Counted from the stretch's first letter, positions 1 to 6,519 are shown. The stretch is DNA of 8,134 bases from an uncultured bacterium (GCA_947365485.1 CANAXK010000072.1:1-8134), one strand, 5' to 3'. Numbers and translations are program-made. The notes: a model not told the origin generated them from the letters alone.

Positions 1-110
1 CCCATAGATAACAGCACCCACATTTCGCTGGGCCCTCCCCATCTAATTATGAAATTGCCTTAATTTCTCCATTAAGAAAATGCCTTACAGCTGGATCTTA
101 TGGAAGCAAT
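1..110. other. Gene-free edge segment downstream of the ROK-like gene
   Basis: No convincing coding region is seen on either strand. Read on the minus strand, it carries the 3' flank of the ROK-like gene. There is a weak 6-bp inverted repeat (CTTAAT/ATTAAG) around 60-78 and a near-duplicated AAGGCA-TTTC stretch. Neither has the GC stem plus T-run expected of an intrinsic terminator. Bases 1-42 are much richer in G and C than the rest (CCCACATTTCGCTGGGCCC at about 17-35) and could be the end of a dispersed intergenic repeat, but only one copy is visible here. Confidence 0.3.
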
Positions 111-1448
111 TCAGTTATACATCTTCATCAGCTTGTCTGTTGAAGGAAGGTCGGCATGTTTTTCGTCGATATTTGTTTTAACCTTCTGGATAATGAGTTC
201 CGGCAAGTCTTTTGCCCCGTCAAAGTCTTCATTATGCATTTTTACATACTGGTTAACCCCGTGTGCAAACGGGCCAAGCAAAACTACCTTGTTAACACAA
301 TCGTTGATTTTATTTATTGAAATAAGCGAGATTGAGTTTGCGTAATCATTAACTGCAGCTGTTCTTGCCTGTTTCAGTTTTTCCCTGCCAAAAAATTCTT
401 CGTTAAGCTCAAAAGCAATCTTTCCATCAGTAGTGGATTCGATTTCAATAAACTCATTCTTAAGACTCCGGATTTGTTCCAACAATTCCGTATCCTTTTC
501 ACTAACACACATTCTGTTCATCTCAACAATACGCGCATCACCCACAGCCTGCAAGAGTTTGAACAAATCAGGGCGTCCGATTTCAGTACAGAAAGCCCCG
601 ATATGGCTTTTTACGTTTACTCCCTGGCGTCCGAGCTTACCCAGAACCTGAATATTATCTTTGAGCATTCTGTTATTGTTTTGTTTCAAATTCGCTAAAC
701 TAGCTTGAGGGTCAGGGCTGTTCACGGTATCCTCAACAATATTGGCAAACGCATCATAGGCCTGATAATTACCCGCAATATAGCTGCTGCTTTCAGATGT
801 TTCTATCTCAACATTTTTACCTTTGACCTTTAAATCAACGCTTCCGAACCCTCCGCCTGTCATGACGCCCATAACATAATCGCCTGTTTTAAGCATGTTT
901 TTCTTTGCCATCATCTGAGCAAGCGCGGCACCTGTTCCGCCCAAATCCTTTGTTACGACCAGGTCAAATGTTTTAGGATTAACAGCGATTCCTGTTTCTT
1001 CCTTTGGAAGCTTTTTCAGGGATTCCTCATACTCTGTGAAGTCAACATTTGTAAGGGCTTCGCCTTCTTTTGTGCGCAAATTAGGCATAAAAGCGATTGT
1101 ATTATGTCTGCCCTTTGCGGCATAAGTTGTTCCCGGTACAAAGACAGCTACACCGGAAAGAAGCTGTTCTTCCGGTGAGAGCGGAAATTCACCGCTTTTG
1201 CTTTTTAACAAAACCCTGTTATAAGTGCGCTTAATGATTTTCGCAACTTTGTTTATGAAATCTTTTGCGTTCTCAAACCCGCTTACTGTGTTATTGAGAT
1301 ACGAATTAGGGCCGCTTTCTTTCAAAATCTGTTTGCCGTAATCAGTAACGGCCGTTATCTTCAAGGTTCCTTTAGGATTACTCGCACCTATGTCCAGAAA
1401 AATCTTATGCTGAAAAGCTGTGGAGTTTTGTACTTCGTTTATTCTCAT
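111..1448 (-). CDS. ROK/glucokinase-like ASKHA-fold protein (putative sugar kinase)
   Basis: The 445-residue product is probably a cytoplasmic sugar-kinase-like protein of the actin/hexokinase/Hsp70 superfamily. Visible motifs are a first phosphate loop FLDIGASNPKGTLKI (about 18-32), FVPGTT (103-108), VTKDLGGTGAALAQ (165-178, with D168 where ROK kinases have the catalytic ND pair) and a glycine-rich GVMTGGGFGSVDL (194-206). A late glycine segment, LGPFAHGVNQYV, could form the adenosine-site end. The order and spacing fit ROK proteins, but the canonical DIGGT and ND residues are altered, and I see no ROK zinc-binding cysteine cluster. Substrate and activity are therefore open. The ATG at 1448 is chosen because AGGAG lies 6 bases upstream. 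A longer TTG reading from 1511 has no ribosome site and its TTG falls in the likely -35 box. Residues 1-12 (MRINEVQNSTAF) form a polar lead-in resembling one I associate with Gastranaerophilales proteins. Confidence 0.6.
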   Translation of the reverse strand: MRINEVQNSTAFQHKIFLDIGASNPKGTLKITAVTDYGKQILKESGPNSYLNNTVSGFENAKDFINKVAKIIKRTYNRVLLKSKSGEFPLSPEEQLLSGVAVFVPGTTYAAKGRHNTIAFMPNLRTKEGEALTNVDFTEYEESLKKLPKEETGIAVNPKTFDLVVTKDLGGTGAALAQMMAKKNMLKTGDYVMGVMTGGGFGSVDLKVKGKNVEIETSESSSYIAGNYQAYDAFANIVEDTVNSPDPQASLANLKQNNNRMLKDNIQVLGKLGRQGVNVKSHIGAFCTEIGRPDLFKLLQAVGDARIVEMNRMCVSEKDTELLEQIRSLKNEFIEIESTTDGKIAFELNEEFFGREKLKQARTAAVNDYANSISLISINKINDCVNKVVLLGPFAHGVNQYVKMHNEDFDGAKDLPELIIQKVKTNIDEKHADLPSTDKLMKMYN

Positions 1449-1482
1449 ACCGTCTCCTATATCACACACATCGATGTATAAT

Positions 1483-1511
1483 ATGATAAGGCTATTTCCG
1501 GTTTTTTGCAA
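1483..1511 (-). promoter_or_regulatory. Putative sigma-70 promoter of the ROK-like gene
   Basis: On the minus strand, TTGCAA (1511-1506, 4 of 6 matches to TTGACA), a 17-base spacer and TATCAT (1488-1483, 5 of 6 matches to TATAAT) lie about 35 bases before the ATG at 1448. A second AT-rich hexamer, TATTAT, follows at 1484-1479. The placement downstream of the hairpin at 1515-1558 suggests the gene is transcribed separately from the GGDEF gene. Confidence 0.4.
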
Positions 1512-1514
1512 GCC

Positions 1515-1558
1515 AATGTAAAGAAAAACGGCTTATATAAGCCGTTTTTCTTTACATT
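1515..1558 (-). terminator. 44-base perfect palindrome, terminator of the GGDEF gene
   Basis: The two 22-base arms (1515-1536 and 1537-1558) are exact reverse complements. The core stem is ACGGCTTAT/ATAAGCCGT, flanked by A-runs on one side and TTTTTCTTT on the other, so RNA from either strand ends in a U-rich tract. It overlaps the TAA stop of the GGDEF gene (1552-1554), the gene it most plausibly terminates. The symmetry would also let it act on plus-strand transcription entering from the ROK-like gene's side. Confidence 0.75.
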
Positions 1559-2424
1559 TCCAAATTCATTTGAGAGAACTGAATAATCTTGTTTTTCCCT
1601 CTGTGTTTAGCGTTATAAAGCGCGTGTTCTGCATACCTGATAACAGTGTTTGCGTCCTCTTCAACATCAGTCATACAAGGGTAAGTCGAAATCCCGCCGG
1701 AGATTGTCACTCTGTGCGGCTCTTCTTCGCCTGCTGGAATGAATTCCATCTTTTCAACTTCGCGTCTGAATCTTTCGCCGAATAAGAACGCGTTTTCTTC
1801 TGAAGTGTTTGGAAGCACAAGCAAAAATTCCTCGTCACCGTAGCGTGTCAGGATGTCTTCCTTTCTCACAGCTGCTTTAAGTTTGTTAGCAATGTTTTTC
1901 AGAAGAATATCGCCCCACTCATAGCCGTACATGTCGTTTACAACCTTGAAAAAATCGAGGTCAAACAGGATGCAGGAGAGTTTTGTTCCGTAACGTCTTG
2001 AGCGTGAAATTTCTTCCTCTAGTCGTTCCTGCAAGTATTTTCTGTTGTGCAGCCCTGTCAAATCGTCTGTTGTAGAGACTCTCTCAAGTTTGTCTTTGAT
2101 TGCTTTTATTCTTAGCAAAGCGTTAACACGGACAATCAACTCATCTGTATTTGCAGGGTCTTTAATAAAGTCGAAACCTTCTGCTCTAACAGTAACATCG
2201 CGTCGTGTCGGACCAAAGAAAAGTATTGGACAAGGGAATTTGTTTGTCATCAGAGCATCTTTTGCCATGTCAATGTTTTCAACAATCATAAGTGACGGAT
2301 TAATTACAGCATAGTCTTTCATCTGGTCGATTGATACTACTCTGACATCTGCTTCGTCAATATCCATAAGGACTGATTGCAAATCCGGCATTGGCTTTGT
2401 TGAATAAATAACAATATTGTTCAT
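1552..2424 (-). CDS. Pseudo-receiver/GGDEF protein (putative diguanylate cyclase, GDEEF variant)
   Basis: This 290-residue soluble protein has two parts. Residues 1-105 look like a CheY-type receiver (VIYSTK strand, FDFIKDP with K88 at the conserved lysine), but the phospho-acceptor position reads MIVEN (E49/N50) and the early acidic pair is lost, so phosphorylation is unlikely. Residues about 118-285 form a GGDEF domain beginning DDLTGLHNR. D155 of FDLDFFK would bind metal, N163 and D172 have the spacing of the guanine-binding pair, and RKED (187-190) is an intact RxxD c-di-GMP inhibitory site. It ends in the usual LYNAK. The signature is GDEEF (196-200): the second glycine is Asp (D197, codon at 1834-1836), while the metal ligand E198 is kept. 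Diguanylate cyclase activity is therefore uncertain, and the protein may be an effector or a reduced-activity enzyme. GAGG about 8 bases before the ATG supports the start. Confidence 0.88.
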   Translation of the reverse strand: MNNIVIYSTKPMPDLQSVLMDIDEADVRVVSIDQMKDYAVINPSLMIVENIDMAKDALMTNKFPCPILFFGPTRRDVTVRAEGFDFIKDPANTDELIVRVNALLRIKAIKDKLERVSTTDDLTGLHNRKYLQERLEEEISRSRRYGTKLSCILFDLDFFKVVNDMYGYEWGDILLKNIANKLKAAVRKEDILTRYGDEEFLLVLPNTSEENAFLFGERFRREVEKMEFIPAGEEEPHRVTISGGISTYPCMTDVEEDANTVIRYAEHALYNAKHRGKNKIIQFSQMNLEM

Positions 2425-2451
2425 AAATCTTCCTCTTATTTATTTCTAGTT

Positions 2452-2484
2452 TAAAGGGGAGAACTAATTTAGTTCTCCCCTTTA
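2452..2484 (-). terminator. Strong hairpin between aminotransferase and GGDEF genes
   Basis: The arms AAAGGGGAGAACTAA (2453-2467) and TTAGTTCTCCCCTTT (2469-2483) pair perfectly, with one further A-T pair outside. The stem lies 22 bases after the aminotransferase stop. The 3' arm ends CCCCTTTA and is followed on the minus strand by AACTAG rather than a long T-run, so termination may be partial and allow read-through into the GGDEF gene. I see no clear promoter for that gene in the short gap. Confidence 0.6.
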
Positions 2485-2505
2485 TAATACACTAATTTCA
2501 TCAAC

Positions 2506-3624
2506 TTATGCAAGTGCTTTTGATTTCTCGATACAGCTAATCAAAGTTGAAGCAACGGTCTTCTGTTCTTCCAGAGTAAGTTCAGGGAACATTGGAAGCG
2601 AAATAACCAGCCCTGTATTCTTTTCAGTAATCGGCAAAGAGCCCTTTGACCATCCAAGATGAGCATGAACCTTCTGCAAGTGCAAAGGCACCGGATAATA
2701 AAGCATTGCACCGATTCCTGATTCCTGCAACATCTTATGAATGTTGTCTCTGTTCGGAATCTTCACTGTGTACTGATGGTATACGCAGTAAGTGTCGTCT
2801 AATTCCTGCGGAGTCTGGATATCAGAGCAGCCTGCAAACAACTCGTTGTAAGTCTTTGCATGGTCTCTTCTTGCGCTGTTCCATTCGTCAATATAATTAA
2901 GTTTAACTCTCAAAATCGCTGCCTGAATTTCGTCCAAACGTGAGTTTACGCCAATTTCATCGTGGTAGTATCTTACAGCACCACCGTGGTTACGGAGCGC
3001 GATGATTCTGTTTTTGAGGTTTTCGCTGTTAACAGTGATTAAACCGCCGTCGCCCATGCCGCCCAAGTTCTTGGTCGGGTAGAAGCTGTAGCAGCCGATA
3101 TCACCAAAAGTACCAACCATCTGGCCTTTGTACTTAGCACCGATTGCCTGGCAGCAGTCTTCGATTACATAAAGGTTGTAGCGCTTTGCAATGTCCATAA
3201 TAGCGTCCATATCACAAGGCTGGCCATAAAGGTGTACCGGAATGATTGCTTTTGTTTTTGGTGTAATTCTTTCTTCGATTTTCTTAGGGTCGATATTGAA
3301 AGTATCAGGGTCAATATCAGCAAATACAGGAGTTGCACCCACAATTCCGATTGCTTCTGTTGTTGCAACAAAAGTGAAAGCTGTTGTAATAACTTCGTCT
3401 CCAGCGCCTATATCAAGAGCTCTAAGAGCAAGGTGAAGCGCGTCTGTACCGGAGTTCAAAGCAACTGTGTAGTTGCAGCCGATGTATTTTGCAAGCTCAG
3501 ATTCCAGAGCCTTGCAGTTTGGCCCTAAAATGTATGAGCCAGAACGTAAAACTTCGCACACTGCTTTTTCTACTTCGCTTCCGATTTTTGCATATTGTCT
3601 TTTTGAATCTAAAATAGGTATCAT
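2506..3624 (-). CDS. DegT/DnrJ/EryC1/StrS-family sugar aminotransferase
   Basis: The 372-residue product is a cytoplasmic PLP enzyme of fold type I that transfers an amino group (usually from glutamate) to a keto-sugar nucleotide, making amino sugars for surface polysaccharide or protein glycosylation. It is full length for the family. The opening MIPILDSKRQY and GSYILGP (29-35) are typical. NSGTDAL (57-63) binds the PLP phosphate, VIEDCCQAIGA (153-163) supplies D156 to the pyridine ring, and SFYPTKNLGGMGDGG (180-194) carries the Schiff-base lysine K185. NSRLDEIQAAIL (227-238) and YYPVPLHLQ (309-317) are the late family motifs. The overall pattern recalls WbpE/WlbC-like 3-amino-sugar enzymes, but the substrate cannot be assigned. 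AGGAGG five bases before the ATG is the best ribosome site in the window. No sugar-pathway partner gene is adjacent. Confidence 0.95.
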   Translation of the reverse strand: MIPILDSKRQYAKIGSEVEKAVCEVLRSGSYILGPNCKALESELAKYIGCNYTVALNSGTDALHLALRALDIGAGDEVITTAFTFVATTEAIGIVGATPVFADIDPDTFNIDPKKIEERITPKTKAIIPVHLYGQPCDMDAIMDIAKRYNLYVIEDCCQAIGAKYKGQMVGTFGDIGCYSFYPTKNLGGMGDGGLITVNSENLKNRIIALRNHGGAVRYYHDEIGVNSRLDEIQAAILRVKLNYIDEWNSARRDHAKTYNELFAGCSDIQTPQELDDTYCVYHQYTVKIPNRDNIHKMLQESGIGAMLYYPVPLHLQKVHAHLGWSKGSLPITEKNTGLVISLPMFPELTLEEQKTVASTLISCIEKSKALA

Positions 3625-3769
3625 AATTCCCTCCTGTTATCTACTCTCTATATAACAAGTTTAACATACTCCAACAGAGCCTTTATATAATCTTAATTTG
3701 TAAAACCCTGTTAAATCAAGCACTTTAGCCCGCGTTTGTAACGTTTTGTAAACATTCTTCAAAAAACCC

Positions 3770-3796
3770 TAAAGTTTTTCAAAAAAATACCGATAA
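3770..3796 (+). promoter_or_regulatory. Putative flagellar sigma-28 (FliA-type) promoter
   Basis: TAAAGTTT at 3770-3777, exactly 11 bases, then ACCGATAA at 3789-3796 matches the classical sigma-28 consensus TAAAGTTT-N11-GCCGATAA at 15 of 16 positions; only the first base of the -10 box differs. Transcription would start near 3803-3805 and leave a leader of roughly 70 bases before the ATG at 3872. It points at the two-gene small-protein operon. The spacer is A-rich. No competing sigma-70 promoter of similar quality is seen in this gap. Confidence 0.6.
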
Positions 3797-3871
3797 CATA
3801 TCTGTAAGCAGAAAACAAAGGAAGACAAAAAAAGCAGAAATTGTGTATAGCTGTTGATTAAGAGGTATGTT

Positions 3872-4051
3872 ATGGAACGGGACGAACACGAAGCACTTAT
3901 TGAATATTCAGAAATGACCACATTTGATTTCAACTCAAAGGAATTTCAGGAAGTAAGAAGAGACTACATTGAGTGCAAAAATATGGTATCGAACATTGTC
4001 TGGCTTATAAAAAATTGCATAAGCAACATCAAGCCCGCCAAAAATTACTAA
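3872..4051 (+). CDS. Small hypothetical protein, first gene of putative sigma-28 operon
   Basis: I do not recognise this 59-residue protein. It is acidic at the start (MERDEHEALIEYSE), with a helical middle and a more hydrophobic stretch, MVSNIVWLIKNCISNI, that reads as an amphipathic helix rather than a membrane span. It ends in a basic tail, KPAKNY. There is no signal peptide. The ATG at 3872 is preferred because AGAGG lies 6 bases upstream; a TTG at 3854 in the same frame has its ribosome site inside the reading frame. The stop codon overlaps the Shine-Dalgarno of the next gene, so the two are almost certainly co-transcribed and translationally linked. The size and promoter would suit a small motility regulator or chaperone, but no family motif supports a particular one. 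Confidence 0.7.
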   Translation: MERDEHEALIEYSEMTTFDFNSKEFQEVRRDYIECKNMVSNIVWLIKNCISNIKPAKNY

Positions 4052-4061
4052 GGAGCTATTA

Positions 4062-4289
4062 ATGGCTAACAGAAAGGAATACAACAAAAATTGTTTTTCG
4101 CCCAATTGGATAGAAGTCGATTTGGACGAGGTAGAAAGGCAGACAGCAAAGGAGGAACGCCTAGAGAGCAAACGACGTAAAGACTTAAATACTTTATTAG
4201 ACGAGCTTGAACAAATCAAGCGAAACATTGAAGAAGCTGCGGAAAAACAGCATAGACTGGCAAATCTGATGGGATACTATACACCATAA
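4062..4289 (+). CDS. Small charged coiled-coil hypothetical protein, second gene of putative sigma-28 operon
   Basis: This 75-residue protein is not one I recognise. It opens with a basic, polar stretch (MANRKEYNKN) and a short FSPNWIEVDLDEVE segment. From about residue 23 to 68 it is a long, highly charged helix rich in Glu, Lys and Arg, with Leu/Ile at heptad-like spacing (LNTLLDELEQIKRNIEEA), predicted coiled coil. It ends LMGYYTP. AAGGAG at 4050-4055, overlapping the previous stop codon, is 6 bases from the ATG and makes the start secure. Coiled-coil proteins of this size under a flagellar promoter include export chaperones (FliT/FlgN type) and FliJ-like factors, but it is short for these, and it lacks the C-terminal pattern I expect of the anti-sigma factor FlgM. 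Confidence 0.75.
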   Translation: MANRKEYNKNCFSPNWIEVDLDEVERQTAKEERLESKRRKDLNTLLDELEQIKRNIEEAAEKQHRLANLMGYYTP

Positions 4290-4311
4290 AATCGCCGGTG
4301 AAATTTTTGGA

Positions 4312-4344
4312 TAGCGGGGTGAAACGACATGTTTCACCCCGCTA
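4312..4344 (+). terminator. 14-bp GC-rich hairpin after the small-protein operon
   Basis: TAGCGGGGTGAAAC (4312-4325) pairs perfectly with GTTTCACCCCGCTA (4331-4344) around a 5-base loop. It starts 22 bases after the stop at 4289. There is no T-run after the stem (ACTAGTATAAAA follows), so it may be a factor-assisted terminator or an mRNA 3'-end stabiliser rather than a textbook intrinsic terminator. Confidence 0.55.
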
Positions 4345-4363
4345 CTAGTATAAAAAACTATAG

Positions 4364-4393
4364 AAAGTGCGGTATTAAAAAATACCGCACTTT
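4364..4393. promoter_or_regulatory. 13-bp hairpin immediately upstream of the asmA-like gene
   Basis: AAAGTGCGGTATT (4364-4376) pairs perfectly with AATACCGCACTTT (4381-4393) around AAAA. The 3' foot is 17 bases from the ATG at 4411. On the plus strand no T-run follows. On the minus strand TTTCTATAGTTTTTT does, so it would work better as a terminator for antisense RNA. With TATAAA at 4349-4354 as a candidate -10 box, a transcript starting near 4361 would carry this hairpin at its very 5' end. Confidence 0.45.
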
Positions 4394-4410
4394 AAGTTAA
4401 AAATGAGAAC

Positions 4411-6519
4411 ATGAAGATATTCCTCTATTCAGTCCTCATGATACTTACGCTCTACCTGCTCCTCGTCTACGGATTCGGCGCATTCTTGAGCTCCCAAAAG
4501 ACCCTCTCAAACTTCCTCACCTCAAAAACCGGCAAAAAGGTCACCACACAAGGGCTAAAAGTCGAGACATCCCCGCTTATGGTCTACAAAATAGACACAA
4601 AAAGTATCCAGCTGGAAAGCGGGGTCAAGCTCAAGAACCTTGAAGCTGTCCTTGATGCAAAAAACCTTAGCCTCACACTAAAAGGCAAAGACCTGCCGGC
4701 TGCCGATGTTGAAAAAGTGATGCTTGCAATCCAGAAATCAAAAGACAGCTCAAAAAAGTTTCTGGAAAACTTCACAAACTACGGAGGCCTCGTTGATGTT
4801 GATGTAAAAATCACACCTAATGGCACTTATGGTGATTGCGTTTTTACAAACCTTAGCGGAAACATGGTCTGGTTCAATATCCCTGTGCTCTTTCCAAAAG
4901 CAGTCCTGCATTTTGAGGGCAGAACCCTGAGCTCAGATGCTGACGCGCTGCTCGGCGGTGAAAAAGCGCACCACAAAATCTATGTGACAAACTTCAGAAC
5001 CCCGCACAGCGAAGTTAACGGCGAGGTCACGGCTACACTCACGGAAAAATTCAAGTACGTGCCTGAACTCACAATCCACAACAAGGCTTATGCAAAAGTC
5101 ACGTACAATACAAAGAACAAGAAAAACAAGGTAAACTATTTTCTAACCATCCCACCTGAAAACGATTTGCAATACAAAGACATGTTTTTAGGCATGCAGG
5201 ATAGAGCCAGAAAATTCTTCTTCGCAACTTTCAAAGACGGGAATCATCTTCACTGGAAGAATTACACTTATTCAGAATACGAAAACGGTCACTTCAAGAC
5301 ACTTTTGAGCGGAAACGGCTATTTTGTAAAACACGGAGAAAAATTCAAACCCTCATATATTTTTGGCAAAACAAACGGGTTCATACCAATCAGTGTTATT
5401 GACTCAAAGGGGAAATACACACAGGGCGGAGAGTTCAAAGGAGCGCTAAGATACGATTATTCAGACAATCGGTTTTCTGGTGATTTGGAAGCCCGAAACA
5501 CTCACGTCAAGGATTTTTTTATAACCGGCGCTAAAGCCCATGCCGGAGAAAAAATATTTGTAAAAGGGTTTGGAAAATTCAGAGGCGAAGATTTCACCTG
5601 CGAAGCGCTCGCTAAAAATCAGACCGAAGGCCTGTATGTTTACAACATGGACGTGTTTTTAGAAAGATTTGTTATAGTAAATCAGGGCGCTAAATCAAAA
5701 TCACAGAAGAAAAATATCCAGATTGAAAACTGGAGACTCCATGTAAACCGGCTCCAAAAAGACCGGCTTGAGCTTGACAGAGTAAAGCTCAGAGGAAGCT
5801 ACGTAGAAGACATTCTGGACTTTGAATCAGAAGACGTGGAGTTTGCAGACGGATTTTTGTCTGCCTCAGGACAATACGATTTCAATAACGATTCACAATG
5901 TATCGATGTTGCTGCGCGCAGCATAAATTCCAACAAGGTTGCAGGCTTATTCTTTGGTTTACCTGACCAGATAGAGGGAATCATTGACGCTTTTTTCCGG
6001 TTTAGCGGAAAGAAGGTTTGTGCGGTATTCAGCATGAAAGATGCTGCGCTCACAAAATTCGGCACAGAAGATTTTGCCATCAAGAACCAGAAACTAACAA
6101 AATTTTTGAAGCTCACAAATGTTGATTTCAACACAAAAGAGCCGTTTCGCTCTGACATTAGCGGAAGTTTTTATCTTGAGGATTCAAGGCTTAAAAACAT
6201 CCGCCTGATATCAAGCCAGGAATCGCTTTCGTTCCTGCTTGACGGGGAGTACGACACTAAAAGTAGCTACGCTGATTTGAATCTGTACGGGAATTACAAC
6301 GCGGGTGCTGCAAAAGGTATAAGGGTTCTTTTTATACCGCTCAGGTTCATTCTCAAGCTTGCCGTAAGAGCAGAGCACACATTCGATTTGTATGAGGACA
6401 AGCTCGCACAAATTCCGGTATTGGAAGGCAGATTAAGTAGCCAAAACTTTTTCAGGGTTAAGGTCAAGGGTAATTTAAAGAACAAGCCGGAAATCGAGTT
6501 TAAGCGGATTCGGCAATAG
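4411..6519 (+). CDS. Membrane-anchored AsmA-like envelope protein
   Basis: The 702-residue product begins with one uncleaved hydrophobic segment (about residues 4-26) followed by FLSSQKTLSNFLTSKTGKKV. That is the usual AsmA layout: inner-membrane anchor, short helix, then a long periplasmic region of beta-strands. The rest is rich in alternating strands (for example KTLLSGNGYFVK, IFVKGFGKFRGEDF, LSASGQYDF, FLLDGEYD) typical of repeating beta-groove proteins of the AsmA/TamB/YhdP group, now viewed as bridge-like lipid carriers between the two membranes. A hydrophobic, basic helix (RVLFIPLRFILKLAVR, about residues 639-654) lies near the C-terminus. Assignment is by architecture, not by exact motifs, so another large periplasmic beta-rich protein is possible. 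The ATG has a poor ribosome site (only TGAG three bases before it). A three-codon frame, ATG-AGA-ACA-TGA (4403-4414), overlaps the start. Confidence 0.65.
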   Translation: MKIFLYSVLMILTLYLLLVYGFGAFLSSQKTLSNFLTSKTGKKVTTQGLKVETSPLMVYKIDTKSIQLESGVKLKNLEAVLDAKNLSLTLKGKDLPAADVEKVMLAIQKSKDSSKKFLENFTNYGGLVDVDVKITPNGTYGDCVFTNLSGNMVWFNIPVLFPKAVLHFEGRTLSSDADALLGGEKAHHKIYVTNFRTPHSEVNGEVTATLTEKFKYVPELTIHNKAYAKVTYNTKNKKNKVNYFLTIPPENDLQYKDMFLGMQDRARKFFFATFKDGNHLHWKNYTYSEYENGHFKTLLSGNGYFVKHGEKFKPSYIFGKTNGFIPISVIDSKGKYTQGGEFKGALRYDYSDNRFSGDLEARNTHVKDFFITGAKAHAGEKIFVKGFGKFRGEDFTCEALAKNQTEGLYVYNMDVFLERFVIVNQGAKSKSQKKNIQIENWRLHVNRLQKDRLELDRVKLRGSYVEDILDFESEDVEFADGFLSASGQYDFNNDSQCIDVAARSINSNKVAGLFFGLPDQIEGIIDAFFRFSGKKVCAVFSMKDAALTKFGTEDFAIKNQKLTKFLKLTNVDFNTKEPFRSDISGSFYLEDSRLKNIRLISSQESLSFLLDGEYDTKSSYADLNLYGNYNAGAAKGIRVLFIPLRFILKLAVRAEHTFDLYEDKLAQIPVLEGRLSSQNFFRVKVKGNLKNKPEIEFKRIRQ

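Noticed and set aside
1477..1482. TATAAT on the plus strand
   Set aside because: It would drive transcription antisense to the end of the GGDEF gene with no plus-strand gene there, and no -35 is seen; AT-rich promoter DNA of the minus-strand gene explains it.
1449..1511. 21-residue N-terminal extension of the ROK-like protein from a TTG
   Set aside because: No ribosome site precedes the TTG, it overlaps the likely -35 box, and a clear AGGAG stands before the ATG at 1448.
3094..3101. GCCGATAT, resembling a sigma-28 -10 box
   Set aside because: It is inside the aminotransferase coding sequence and nothing like TAAA lies at the required spacing.
3854..3871. TTG start for the first small protein
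   Set aside because: AGAGG 6 bases before the ATG at 3872 lies inside this extension, so the ATG is the better start.
3935..4228. 97-codon minus-strand open frame opposite the two small proteins
   Set aside because: The plus-strand pair has linked ribosome sites and stops; the antisense product shows only low-complexity serine and hydrophobic runs.
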